From the NCBI GenBank assembly GCA_024195585.1, contig SWBL01000101.1, forward strand, positions 62,001 through 126,000: DNA of 64,000 bases, given 5' to 3'. Below, piece by piece: positions 33,566-44,477 of this stretch. The notes below the pieces were generated by a model. It saw nothing but the letters and a program-made list of their open reading frames with translations. It ran no database searches and was not told where the DNA came from. A program made the translations under genes and the position numbers. The stretch is from Aureobasidium sp. EXF-3400. Lineage: Eukaryota > Ascomycota > Dothideomycetes > Dothideales > Saccotheciaceae. Position 1 is the first letter of the stretch. The number at the start of each line of letters is the position of its first letter.

Positions 33566-35651
33566 CTAGGACGCGTGAGCGCCCTCTACCGTCTCACCTG
33601 GTGTTGGAGGCAAAGAGTGGAAAGTTCCAGGCATATCGAGAGATTCCTTACTCTCATTTCTTCTGTGCTGTTCCAAGATCTGTCCCCAAGGGTTTCGTTC
33701 CTCGCCAGGACTGGGAGTTGGGTCAAACCCAGGACTGTCAGCGTCCAGCTTGTTGGGACTGGCAGGTGCACTCCAGTCAGGCTTGTTGGTTTTGAGTGGT
33801 GACTCTGCAGGGCTTGAAAACTCTGCAGAAGAAGGTCGCGGGGTTCCCGGTTCGGCTCCAATTACTACTGGACCATTACCGCGATTGGGATTGCGAGGAG
33901 GGAGTTTTGGTGCGATACGCTTGGGGACCTCAACCAGACGAGCACGAGAGATGAATTGAGGGGCTGTAGCCTTTTGAACCGAGTGCACGACAGGCTCTTC
34001 GATGATGGCTTCATCAGCAGTGTCCTCGCCATCTGCATCAACCTCATCATGGCTTTCTTCTGCGATGTCCTTGTGTTCGGCTTTCGCGGGAGTGGCTTGT
34101 TGTGGGGGTGAGTCTGAGCGTGAGTCGCTGCCACTGTCAGTGCGGCGGTGCGACGAGCGGAATGAGGAACGTCTCGGGCTTGAACGGCTTGAATGAGAGC
34201 TCGTGTTGCGAGCAATCTTGGGTCGCTGCTCAGATGCAACAGTGCTGTCTTCGGCAATTTCGTGGAGGCTGCTTTGACGGCTGCGGAAGCTGCCCACGCG
34301 TGGGCTGATAGGCTCGGGAAAATCGGTTTGGGTGCACATGTCTGACATGGAGCGTGTGACACTGGTGCGCTTGGGCTGCTCGACTGCTGTACTGGCAGTC
34401 GAAATGGCAGTTTGTGAGAGATTAGAATTTTTCCAGGTAGAATTGCTACTGCTGCGGTTGCGGTTGCCATTCTTGTCCAAGCTCTGTCGGCTAAAGGTGT
34501 TGAATATAGGGCTGGTCGGAGCAGGCTGGAAGTTGAACTGTTCCCAGCTGGCTCGTTTTTGTGTTCCTGCCTCGCGGATGCTCATTCCTTCTTTTTCGAG
34601 AGCCAGGACGCCGTACGGGTCGGGGTCTTCTTTGTCGGGAATGCCAAAGAAATGGTCCGGGTTCTCGATATCCAAGTCACTCGGCGGAGGAGCGGATGGA
34701 AGAACAGATTGGTCGACGTTGTTATCACCTTGAGCGGCTTTGATAGTCTCAAGGAGAGGGCGGCATTCGAAGGGCGGATGGCGGACCTTGCCAGCTAGAA
34801 TGTCACCGACAGAAATCTTTTCGTTGTAGAAGCGCTCATTCTCGTCGGTCCTTTCAATGACAACGGTACCGTCGATCTGAACACCAGCGTAGAAGCCACG
34901 CGACTTCAAATATGTAAATATGGGGGCTTGTCTTTTGTGAACTTCGGTTTCGAGCACGCCGCCAGCTCCTACAGGGCCGGCGACAGCGCTGACTTCTCCA
35001 CCCAAGGTGCACCTGATTTTAGAAAAGGCGTCAAGGGCTTTTTGAGAGTTGATGACGACTACACAGTCGTAAATGTCGACACCGACCAAGAAGCCGAGGC
35101 CGGCAGTGTGAAGCATGATGCCTGAAGGAGGCGACCAGCTGCCGTCTGGAGTTCTCGCGACCAAGACACCGGAACCACCAGCGCCCGAGATCCAGAGGCC
35201 GGTGCGCATGGTTGTGAAGATGGCGAGGCCTTTTGCATTCCTAATGACCTACAGTGATGTTAGAGGGGGGCAGGGATTCAGACTAGACGCGTAAAGATGG
35301 ATAGACGCACTTCTGGTGGAATGTGTTTGAGAACTCTTTGCTTCGCTTTGGGGTCGTCGGTAGTCGCGGTTGTCGTTTCTTCTTGGTAGAAGCCATCCTC
35401 TGAACGGGGAAGTTAGCGCAGGCACGGTGTGGATGTGATGGGTCAGACATACTGCAGAAACTGCGCAGGATGCGTGCGGCCTTGTCGCTCTCCTTGTCGA
35501 GGGTGGTGGGCCAGAAGGCTTCGGAGCCCAGCTTGTTGCTCAATTTGTTTACAGGAGCACCGAGTTTGTCGACGAGATTCCAGGCCTTGTCGAAGCCGAC
35601 CTTGCCTGTGCCGCTTACTCGAGACCACCAGCTGCTTTGTTGGCCCGTCAT
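33566..35651 (-). CDS. SYLF-domain (Ysc84/SH3YL1-like) actin-patch protein
   Basis: Predicted 656-residue protein with an N-terminal SYLF (DUF500) lipid- and actin-binding domain, as in yeast Ysc84/Lsb3 that act at endocytic actin patches. Exons 35651-35453, 35399-35311, 35248-33566; introns 53 and 62 bp. Splicing restores ILRSFCKDGFYQEE and IPPEVIRNAKGLAIFTTMRT. Domain core: GSGVLVARTPDGSWSPPSGI, GLGFLVGVDIYDCVVVINSQ, and SRGFYAGVQIDGTVVIERTD, ending near residue 250. The remaining 400 residues are disordered, rich in Ser/Pro/Arg, with proline-rich RIAPKLPPRNPNRG and FHSLPPTPGE stretches. No C-terminal SH3 domain is visible, unlike yeast Ysc84. Start ATG at 35651. Confidence 0.85.
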
Positions 35652-37510
35652 GTCGAGGATGTAGAAGGCATCAATCTCCGATATGCGTGGTGTGCCGTGG
35701 GCGTGCAAACATGGCCAGCGCCAGACTGAGAAGCTAGAGATCAGAGAAGAAAAGAAGAGAGAGAGAGAGAGAGAGATGAGATGGAGGGCCAGATTAGTCT
35801 TGCAGGCGTAGGAAAACGGTGCACCACATCACTCTTTAGACTTGGTTGTGCTTGCCCATCACCGTTGACGTATGCGCATGCACAGACCCGAAGTAAGTCG
35901 TCTTCCGCCGCTTCCCTCAGCCACGGCTACGAGTAAGTTACCACTTCCGCTACGAGCCTACGAGCTCCTCTTCTGCCAAATTTCTCGACACCAAGACAAT
36001 CAGTTGAGAGCAATCTTCATCTGACCTTTTCCTTGGCCGCAACTTCTTGCTCCATGTGCTTCTGTTGCTTGACCGGAGCTAAACTCTGTTTTTGTGTTGG
36101 CAATTTGTCCGTCACGCCTAATCTGCACCCGCAACGGCCATGCTGGCCTCGCTGTTTATGCTTGGTATTCCATGTTATGGCTGAGACATTTCATCCACGC
36201 CCAATCCCATCCAGCGCCCGCTCGTATCGTCTGCCTATGATCGCTCTATAAGCCTTGCCCTATGCCAATAGTCCTGGTCGTCTAAATCCTTTGTGCTTAC
36301 TATGCTTCGGCCCCTCTCCTCAGCTCCGCTCAGCCCTCCACTTTCACGCTCCTCATGTTTGTGAATTCTTCAGTCGTCCTGCACCTCATTTCGCAAAGCT
36401 TCAACGCTTACCCCCCGGTCCGAGCCTTGAGCTCTCGACACCCTGTCACGGTCCTGCTCTTCCAAGCTTCGCTTAAGCACAATTTTCATCTCGCCTTCTC
36501 GTACGATCGTCATGCTTTATTGTTCATCTTCGACCCGTGCATTATTGGCATCGTGATATCCTTGTCTCACTTCAACACTGGAAGCGGCTCTCCCCCATAT
36601 CTTGTTGCTAACGGCTGCATCTTTGACCATCATCTATCTATGCCGAGCCGTTCGATGAGATAATCTTGACTAGTTGGCCGTTGATTATCATATACAACAG
36701 CTACGCATGCGCGCACCTTTTAGTGACCTCGAGTCTGTCAAAAACATAATACACGCGATAAAACTCGACTCCGGACGGCATCAGTTCAATATTCGATCCT
36801 CCTAGACGCAATCAATCAGCCTGCAATCCGCCTCGAATGTTGACACCCGCTCAGAGGTCACAAGGCGAAAGAGCATAATATCCATCAATAAGGCTGACCG
36901 TCTATGCAGGCTTGTGTTTTGTTCCCTAGTCTGAAGGACTTGGGACTCTGAAGCCTGTGATTATCACGTTCACCTGTGAATATTTCATTCTCCCGTCCGA
37001 AAAAAGAAGTAGAAAGTATTGCCTCACATAGGCTGCTCGTATATATTCGACAATGACATGGCCAGAAAAGCAATATTTCGAACTTGGCTGGTTCTCAAGG
37101 GCTTCAGTCAAGCCTTGATTGCATGCAAGCGAAGCGCTTAGCAAACGGCAACCATTGGCCTTCCATCAGCCCTGAAACGTGGCGAAGAGATCTACACCTC
37201 AGGCGGCTAACGTAGACCAGGACAAAAGAGCCAACCATGCCTTTGAACACGTCTTCGCGACCGCGAGAGATTCGTGTCTTTGGTGAAGACACAAGAGTCT
37301 CAGAGCCCAAGGTTATGCAGGTACTTTGCCAGGGTGTAACTTCCTAGGTGTGAGAAGATGAGGGGTTGTCACTTCGCCAGCAGAGGTAGGTCCAAGATAT
37401 AATTGTATGCTTTATGGCATCTTTCTCTATTCATCTTTTGTATTTTCTCACCACCTTGATCAACCCTAAAACCCAGTAAAGATTGCAAGTTGTGTTGTTC
37501 TCAACGTAGC
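35652..37510. promoter_or_regulatory. Long divergent intergenic region, SYLF and F-box-like genes
   Basis: About 1.86 kb between divergent starts. A (GA)n tract of about 20 bp lies at 35756-35776 in the SYLF 5' flank. Short open frames at 36033-36663 have no recognisable content. Probably long regulatory/5' UTR sequence; no RNA gene seen. Confidence 0.4.
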
Positions 37511-39179
37511 ATGGAATCTAGCAGGAAGAGCCTTTCTGGTACAACATTGACCAGTAAACCTTCCACCGCCTTCTCGACCTCATCATCCAATACGTCGGGT
37601 TCACGACTGCTGTTCGGCGAAGTGGATGGCTCCTGCAGCCAGTGTAAGAGAACGCACGCTCCAGCGCAAGACATAGTTCTGACGTGAGATTCACGCAGCA
37701 TTTGCGAGTGCACGATCAACATGCGGTCTCATACTCTGCTCCAATCCATCATTGCTCGAATTTTGGAACGTGGAAACATGTCGGAAGACGCTGCTTCCTC
37801 TTCTTGCACGCTCAGACATCTTGACGCTGCGCCTCGTGTGCCATGGCATCAGTGAACGCGTCACCAGCCAGTCCTTTGCTTCTATCGACATCACCTTTCG
37901 AGCTAGATCGTTCAGTAAACCAGCCAGACTTGCTGCTCTGCAGAGGATAGGTCATCACATCAAGCAAGTCAATTTTCAGTTGCATAGAAGTATGGACACT
38001 GCATTGCCACCTCTCATAGATCCTTGGACTGGAGAACAAAGGCCATTCGCATGGAAGCCTTCGATCGCTCAAGGCCGTATTGCAGAGAAACCAGCAAAGC
38101 AACCAAGATATGGTGACGTGCAGACAAAAGATTTGTTGATTCGACAGTATCCACCACTCTTCCACGCTGCTTTAAATGTTCGATCTTTCGTCACTGCAAT
38201 ATCTTGTCTGACTAATTTGCAACACTTGAAAGTCTCTTGTGCCGCAGCAGATGGGGCAGTACCATTCAGAGCACAAGGCACAGACATCGTGGAGATTGTA
38301 CTCACATCTCTTCGTTGCGCCATTGAGGAAGCTAGGCTCAAGCATCTGGACACAATCACTCTCTCCAATATCCGCTCGACGGACATCATCGCTCTGTCAC
38401 CGCCAGCGATAAGCGCGCATCCAGGTTCCGCCAAATGCTGGTCCAAGATTCGTGCATTGGATATTACCATGTACTCTGGGTCCGACTCGACAGCAGAGTC
38501 CGACCAGCTAAAACTACTGCGCAAATACATTCGTGGTTACAAGGGACTGCATCGACTGTCCTTCCGATGGATTGGCACAAGAGGGCTTTCGCCGCTGCCA
38601 GAGCTGGCGCTGGAGGACAAGAGTAGCACTCATCCCGCCTTGAGATGTACATCACCTTCAACACCTGCGCCACTGTTCCCGCATCTGGATTACCTGACGC
38701 TGAATAACGTAGTAATCTCGGCGACCCAGGTGCAGCGCCTGATGCAGACCCACAAGAGTACATTGATAGAGATCGACCTTGAGAACGTTGTCCTGAAAGG
38801 CGGAAGCTGGCATGACGCTCTAGCCACTATAGATAGCGTGGACGTCAAGACCAAGGCAGCTTCTATTACAGAAGAGGGAGATGTGCCGATTATGCTTGCG
38901 TCTAGCATGCTTCCGCCCCAGATTCGTCCGAAGATACTAAAGGAAGATTACGGCGATCAGACTAACGAAGCCACCGAGCGAGCAAGAAGAATGTTGCTTG
39001 CCGACGAGATCAGACAGGGCGACTCATCGAGTCGTCAAGCCAAAAGAGTTGACAACAAAGAGCGAAGGAAAAAGAGGGTAGAAGGTATGACGACGTCGCC
39101 GTATCGGCAACTGAAGAGGAAGTGTGGTGATCTATTGGGATGGAGAATGAAGAATGGGCCAACGCTGGTCGTTGGTTGA
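37511..39179 (+). CDS. F-box-like protein of unknown target
   Basis: Predicted 537-residue protein. Exons 37511-37643 and 37699-39179; the 55-bp intron (GTAAGA...CACGCAG) joins in phase 1. After a Ser/Thr-rich N-terminus comes an F-box-like helix set: ETCRKTLLPLLARSDILTLR followed by LVCHGISERVTSQSF, at about residues 65-100. The rest has leucine-rich-repeat-like strands (LTNLQHLKVSCAA, LKHLDTITLSNI, LDYLTLNNVVIS) and a basic C-terminal tail (NKERRKKRVEG). A role as substrate adaptor of an SCF ubiquitin ligase is inferred from the F-box-like segment; target unknown. ATG at 37511 chosen because it is the first in the exon that splices in frame. Confidence 0.65.
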
Positions 39180-39452
39180 GTGTTTCTAGTTTGGTATGAG
39201 GTGCATTGTTTATCGTTTATGGCCACTGCGTTTACCTGTAAGACTTGAATTTCTCTCTAGAATATCCATCATCCTGCAAGAAAGACACAGATCGATTTTT
39301 CATCTCGTCGAGAGACTGCAGTGAAACACAATAATCGCAGCGTTGTCGTAGTCCTGTAGAAAGGGAAGCAGAGAAAAATAGACATAAAAGTATATACAAT
39401 GTATTAAAGCCTCTACCATAAACGCCTTCGCTCATTCGATCCTGTTAATACC

Positions 39453-41696
39453 TCAGTCGGCCTTGATGGCACCATAAATCCTACGCACGAAAGCATATGC
39501 AGTCAAGAACCCAATGGTTCCAGTCAACAGAGCGTAGACGGCGCATGCAAGACCCGAGTATGCAAAGAAGAGCAACGATGACACGAAGCCATGAATGTGC
39601 AGATGGTTAAAGTAGTAATAAACGCAATAGGCGAAGATCCAGAAGCTGCTCGAGGCACCGACCATGAAACTGTGCCACCACCAGTGATAGTTCTGCCAAT
39701 ATGGTTAGTCCTCGAGTTAACTTGATGAGTGGAGCTCATATTTACCTCAGAGCATAGCTGAATGTAAACAGCTATGACTGTGACCTCCATCACTACTGCA
39801 ACGAGCATGACTGCGACAACAGCAAGGAAACCGAAAACATAGTAGTAGCCGCTCTTGTCTTGCCAGATACTCTTGAAGACGAACATGAGCTCGATAGCAA
39901 CAACAAAGAATGCCGGTAATCCTGCAAGAAGGACACTTTGCCAGCTGCGAATGTACCAGCTCTGCTGAGGGATTTGACGAGGAATGGTGCTTGCTCTGAT
40001 CGGGTGAGACCAGGCTCCAACGCGCACATATCCATACCAAGAGCCGATGTAGACGAGAGGGAGTTGAATAAGAAGCCAAAGTGCGACAAGGCCGACGAGT
40101 GTTCCGAAGGGTAGAGCGGTACTCGAAGCCTGTGCCCAGACAAAAAGGTTGAGAATGAAGACGATTGTGAAAACAAGACCAGGGAACAGAGTCGCGGTAA
40201 CGAAACAATTTTTCTGCCAGAACTGACCAGAAAAGGTTTTGTACACACGAGCACTGAAGTAGCCGGAGATGAGACCGGCGAGGACGAAGAGAGCGACAGC
40301 GACGCTGATAAAGCCGCCTCTGAAGGAAGGATTGAGAATGCCGAAGCAAGACAAGATGATCAAACCAGCGACCACGAAGACCAGCTGGGTTCCGGAGCCG
40401 ACAAGGGCAGCCAAAACACCACCATTTGCAGGGGTACGGAAGACGTCTGCGTGGACCAACTTCCAGCCAGTGAGGTCTTCCACAGCCTCATCGTCTGACG
40501 AGATGTCGTTGTCGGCATCGCCTTGGTCGAGTAGACCCCCCGTCTTCTCGTCGGGTTTGCGAGGTGAACGAGTGCCAGTCCTGCCGCGCTTGATCTTGAG
40601 CTTACCGTCTTCGACGCTGGCAGCCTTGAGATCACCACGGATGGTGCGAGCGAATATGACTGCGACAACAGCTGTGAGCAATCCAGAGATGATGATCGAG
40701 TTGACGATGGCGAACCAGTGGGTACCGGTGGTGTCATCCTGGTCGGCGAAGAACAGACTCCAACGGTTCTGCCACTCGATATGTGGCTCCTCGCGGAAGT
40801 AGACCGAATACGTATAGGGGATAGTGAGGGTGGCATCCTCGTCGACATCGTCGATAGTAGCTGGATGGTAGGTCGAGTCCGAGGAATAGTAAGCGGCAGC
40901 GGCAGTACCATTTTTACGCATGGTTAGCTCCATGCCATTACTGACATCGGCAATGGAAGCGGGCAGGCCCTGAGCGTCTCTGTTGCCAGACTCGATGCTC
41001 TTTGCGTAGACCTCAAAACCGACTATGACCTTTTTGCCTTGTTGACCATCTCTTCCTGGAGCCATGTGGTAGCGAATGACGAGTGTGACGTGGTTATTGA
41101 TGAAGTAACGTGGACGACCGGTAGTGGGATCCTCATCCTGGAAGCCCATCTTGAAGCCCGATGCGTAGTATTTGCGAGTTTTGTCGGCCGACACGAAGTT
41201 GGTTGCGCCGGGCAAGTTGTCGACAACCCATTCGGCCACGTAGTTGTCCTTCACAACTTCTTGAGCCTTTTGGAGACCTGCCCTGTCAACCTTGTGACTA
41301 CAGAGATAGTGGACCTCGTCATCTTTTCCCATCTCCAGTTCATAGTCACTGACGACGATGCGATCGCCTCGGAGGACCTCGCCCAGGTTCAATGCGATAC
41401 TCGATCCAGAGATAAGACCACCGACTCGTCGACGGCCACTGGGTGGGCATACGAAAGGTAGCTCAGAATAGGCATATTGGATTTGGGTCTTGTCCGAGTA
41501 GACCTTGTTGACGAGGAGCGGGATCACATCGCCGTCGCTGTAGCTCTTTATTGACCATCCTATGTCGTGTCAGCATGTGTCGACCGTCCATGGCCAGAAA
41601 CAGTGGCATACCAGGAATATAGAAGGCGTGTGTGAAAGAAACCAGAAGGAAAAACGCAGCCCAGAGGCTGCTGCTTGGTGGTGGTAGGGTGGCCAT
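39453..41696 (-). CDS. Transmembrane 9 superfamily protein (TM9SF/EMP70)
   Basis: Predicted 712-residue nonaspanin of Golgi and endosomes. Exons 41696-41612, 41559-39746, 39692-39453; introns 52 and 53 bp. The N-terminus is a signal peptide (LWAAFFLLVSFTHAF) running into FYIPGWSIKSYSDGD across the first junction. A lumenal domain of about 270 residues contains YAYSELPFVCPPSG and SVYFREEPHIEWQNRW, then nine membrane helices. The second junction gives SENYHWWWHSFMVGAS. The C-terminus ends KAD, matching the KxD/E COPI-binding signal of this family. A charged cytosolic insert lies between TM1 and TM2 (KIKRGRTGTRSPRKPDEKTG). All family hallmarks present. Confidence 0.92.
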
Positions 41697-42887
41697 GTGT
41701 GTGTATGTGTACAGTATTGAGGTGAGTGGATTAAACTATTCTTGACAGCAGACGTTTCGCAACGAGAAAGCAGACATGGGCTGAAACTTTTTGTCGTCTC
41801 GGCTGACAGAAGGTTGAGCAGGCAGATGTTGAAGGTTGTTCCTGGCCGAAAACGAGGGTAGTCGACACTAGTCTTACAATACGCGTGTCAGGATGGAGAC
41901 CAAGGGATCAGCAGAGGCTGTCCTCTGGGCAGTGGAAAGTCAAAACAAAGCGGTTGGAAATGAAGTTGGAAGGCAGAACAAGAGAATGGAAGGGGAGAAG
42001 AAGGCGCAATGCGGAAAGCGCGATCACTGATACATGCAGAGCAGGGGGTCGCGACACTTTCTAAAAATGCTGCTGCGTAAGATAGGGAAAGCTTGTCCGC
42101 CAATTCAATGTCGACCGACCCCGGCTTTTCATGCATCCGCCAGCTCTCAACTGACTCGTCCACGCTCGCCCCGTCAATCAAAACCTAATCATTTGAAACG
42201 TCTTTTGATCCGTTGATTGCGCAAGCCATTGTCCTGTGCTGCGCCTGTCTGACTCTGTCTTCTTCTGAGCCTCGGTTTCTTGTCACCAACCCAAGTCAGG
42301 CTTCAACAGAAGGGGATGGAGGCTCAACCGCTATGCCGTTCGTATCATTGTCTCCGAGGGCTTGAGACCACCGCAGCCAAGTCACAGCCTCGCCGAATCA
42401 GGCCATGATCGCATTGCATTGATCGACAAAAAAGCGTTCCAATCCACACCGTTTTCCCCTTTGCTTCCCTCAATAGTAATATCTTTGTCAAAACTGCAAT
42501 CTGGCCTGTCACATGCAGAGACGGTACATCAAGCAACAGCTTCGCAAAATACCAATCTCACTGGAGTCTTGCATAAGCCCGCTAGTCTGCTCGTCTTTGC
42601 TGACAACTGACATGGCTTGGTTCTGATCATGCTGTTGAGGTGCTTGACGCACCATAGAAGCAAGCGGCTGACCACAAGAGCTCAACCTGCATGTCAAGCT
42701 CTTCTAACTTGCTTGGCTTGCGTTGGCTTCGGCTTGATCTTGCGATCTTCTGTTGCAATTAAATTCGAGTTCGCAACGAATGTCTCCGAATGTGGAGTGG
42801 TTCTTGATAGCGAAAGAACAAGCATGAATGTCTGCACAAGTCCTTGTTGCCATAGTCCTTGACGAATTATGGTCTAAAGCCCTACTC
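41697..42887. other. Intergenic region, no supported gene
   Basis: 1.19 kb holding the TM9SF promoter and the 3' flank of the next minus-strand gene. Frames up to 97 codons occur but lack features. Confidence 0.4.
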
Positions 42888-43892
42888 TTAAGTTGCAATG
42901 CCTTTGCCCAGAATCCTCTCTAATCGCTCGCCAAGCTTTGCATACGCCACTGCACCATCTGCGTCTGCATCAGCAACCGCCTCGTTGTACAGAGCCTCCA
43001 TGTCTTCTCTCTCGACCCTGACCACCCATCCATTTGCTGTAACCATCGTGCGATATTGTCCTTGACTTTCGAGAAGCAGCCCTGAGGCTCTGACCAGTCC
43101 CTCGACCCACTCGCGGCCTACGTTACCACCAACTTGCCTTGCTACGTCTTCCAGATCAACGACTCGTCTAGATTCAAGCTCTTCCCTCACAACATGCACA
43201 GCCCTCTCTCGTCTTTGGCTTTCTTCTTCTCTCGCTCTCTCTTCTTTCAACCTCTTCTCCTCCCTTTCCTTTGCTCGTTTAGCCTCTACCTCTGCCTCCT
43301 TTGCTGCACGTCTAGCCCTCTCAACTGCGAGCTGTGCCTCACGTTCCTCTGCGCCCTCAGCGTCTCTCGCGCGTTGAGCTTCTCCCTGCGAGCGCATGAA
43401 TTCGTGATAGGCCCGGCGTTGGTCACGACGTTGCAAAGACTTGGCCTTCTTAGCACCAACTGTGCGATTGTTGTTACTTCCTGGAGGTGCTTGAGGACGC
43501 GGATTTACAGGACCCGGTTCTCCGTCAACGTCGCCGTCTTGTCGTGGGACTGCAGGTCCGGCGAAATCATTGAAGGGTGCATCCGGTTGCTCTTGCTCGT
43601 CCTCTTCAGCATCCTCGATGAAAGGTCGTGGTGGGGGTGCTGCTTGTTGTTGTCTCGGCTCCGGAGCTTCAGGCTCGAGATTGGGAATGTTTTGTTCAGC
43701 TTGATGCTCTGCTTGATTGTAGGTTGGTGGCTGTCGTCGCTCCTGGATATATGCCTGAATTTGAGGCGCATAATACAGCGCTGTACATAATGCGGCGAGG
43801 TGCAGTAGATCCTGGTATAAGGGTGTGCCAGGAGTTGCGAACGGTAGCAGAATATTCAACCCGCGTTGAATGAAAGAGAAGGGGTTGACCAT
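42888..43892 (-). CDS. Membrane-anchored coiled-coil protein, DDRGK1-like layout, function unknown
   Basis: Single-exon gene, 334 residues. N-terminal hydrophobic stretch (about residues 25-42, LLHLAALCTALYYAPQI), a Pro/Glu/Gln-rich acidic linker, then a long Arg/Glu/Ala coiled coil (about 150-235, ERARRAAKEAEVEAKRAKER). The C-terminal 90 residues look like a winged-helix module: SRRVVDLEDVARQVGGNVGR, then a final helix AYAKLGERLERIL. That order (membrane anchor, charged coiled coil, winged-helix end) resembles animal and plant DDRGK1/UFBP1, but I see no DDRGK motif and most fungi lack the UFM1 pathway. I do not assign a function. Start ATG at 43892 is clear. Confidence 0.65.
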   Translation of the reverse strand: MVNPFSFIQRGLNILLPFATPGTPLYQDLLHLAALCTALYYAPQIQAYIQERRQPPTYNQAEHQAEQNIPNLEPEAPEPRQQQAAPPPRPFIEDAEEDEQEQPDAPFNDFAGPAVPRQDGDVDGEPGPVNPRPQAPPGSNNNRTVGAKKAKSLQRRDQRRAYHEFMRSQGEAQRARDAEGAEEREAQLAVERARRAAKEAEVEAKRAKEREEKRLKEERAREEESQRRERAVHVVREELESRRVVDLEDVARQVGGNVGREWVEGLVRASGLLLESQGQYRTMVTANGWVVRVEREDMEALYNEAVADADADGAVAYAKLGERLERILGKGIAT

Positions 43893-44477
43893 GGTGCTAC
43901 TTGTTTGGCTCAGTCGTGTTTTCTTTTTTCAGGCCAGATCTCAGCTTCTTTTGTGTTCTGTGAAGTGAGCGTATTGATAAAGTGAACCTAGGGAATCGTT
44001 GCAAGTGATCCAGTAGTTCGCTTAGTTCAATATTCTGCGATAGAGCGGCCTTATGAAGAGAACTGATCTCGCTATATTCGCAGTGGACGCTTGAGAGTAA
44101 GTCCAGAATAATTGGTTTTTTGTTCCGGATCTTTCGAAGTTTTGTGCAATACCAATCTGAGGGTTGTCAAGATGTCGAATGTTCGTTCGAAGACGATTTG
44201 TCGCTTGGCAATCGAACGTCATGAAACGCACGGACACGGATGGAATTGCACCTCGTTTATAGACCGACCCTGTCCGGTCAGACATGCGATCTCATGATTC
44301 TCATCACATGGTCTGACGCCTTGACCTAGGTCTGAATCTAGACCTGTGACATTTCCTTCATAAGAACACATCTTGACATGGCTGTTCAAATATCATAAAT
44401 GAGGGCTTAGGTGCGCAGAAAACCAAAGGTATATTGAACATAAATCGCTATATGCAGGCCATGACATAGTGCTCGCT
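43893..44477. other. Intergenic region
   Basis: 585 bp upstream of the coiled-coil gene and downstream of NOC3. Nothing supported. Confidence 0.4.

Noticed and set aside
36033..36663. Several open frames of 72-102 codons in the SYLF/F-box intergenic region
   Set aside because: No conserved-looking content; more likely leader or promoter sequence.
41039..41461. 140-codon plus-strand open frame
   Set aside because: Lies antisense within the TM9SF gene, whose opposite frame shows clear family motifs; it is a shadow frame.
43134..43790. 218-codon plus-strand open frame rich in Leu/Ser/Phe
   Set aside because: Antisense of the Arg/Glu coiled-coil gene; the Ser/Leu content is the mirror of Arg/Glu codons.
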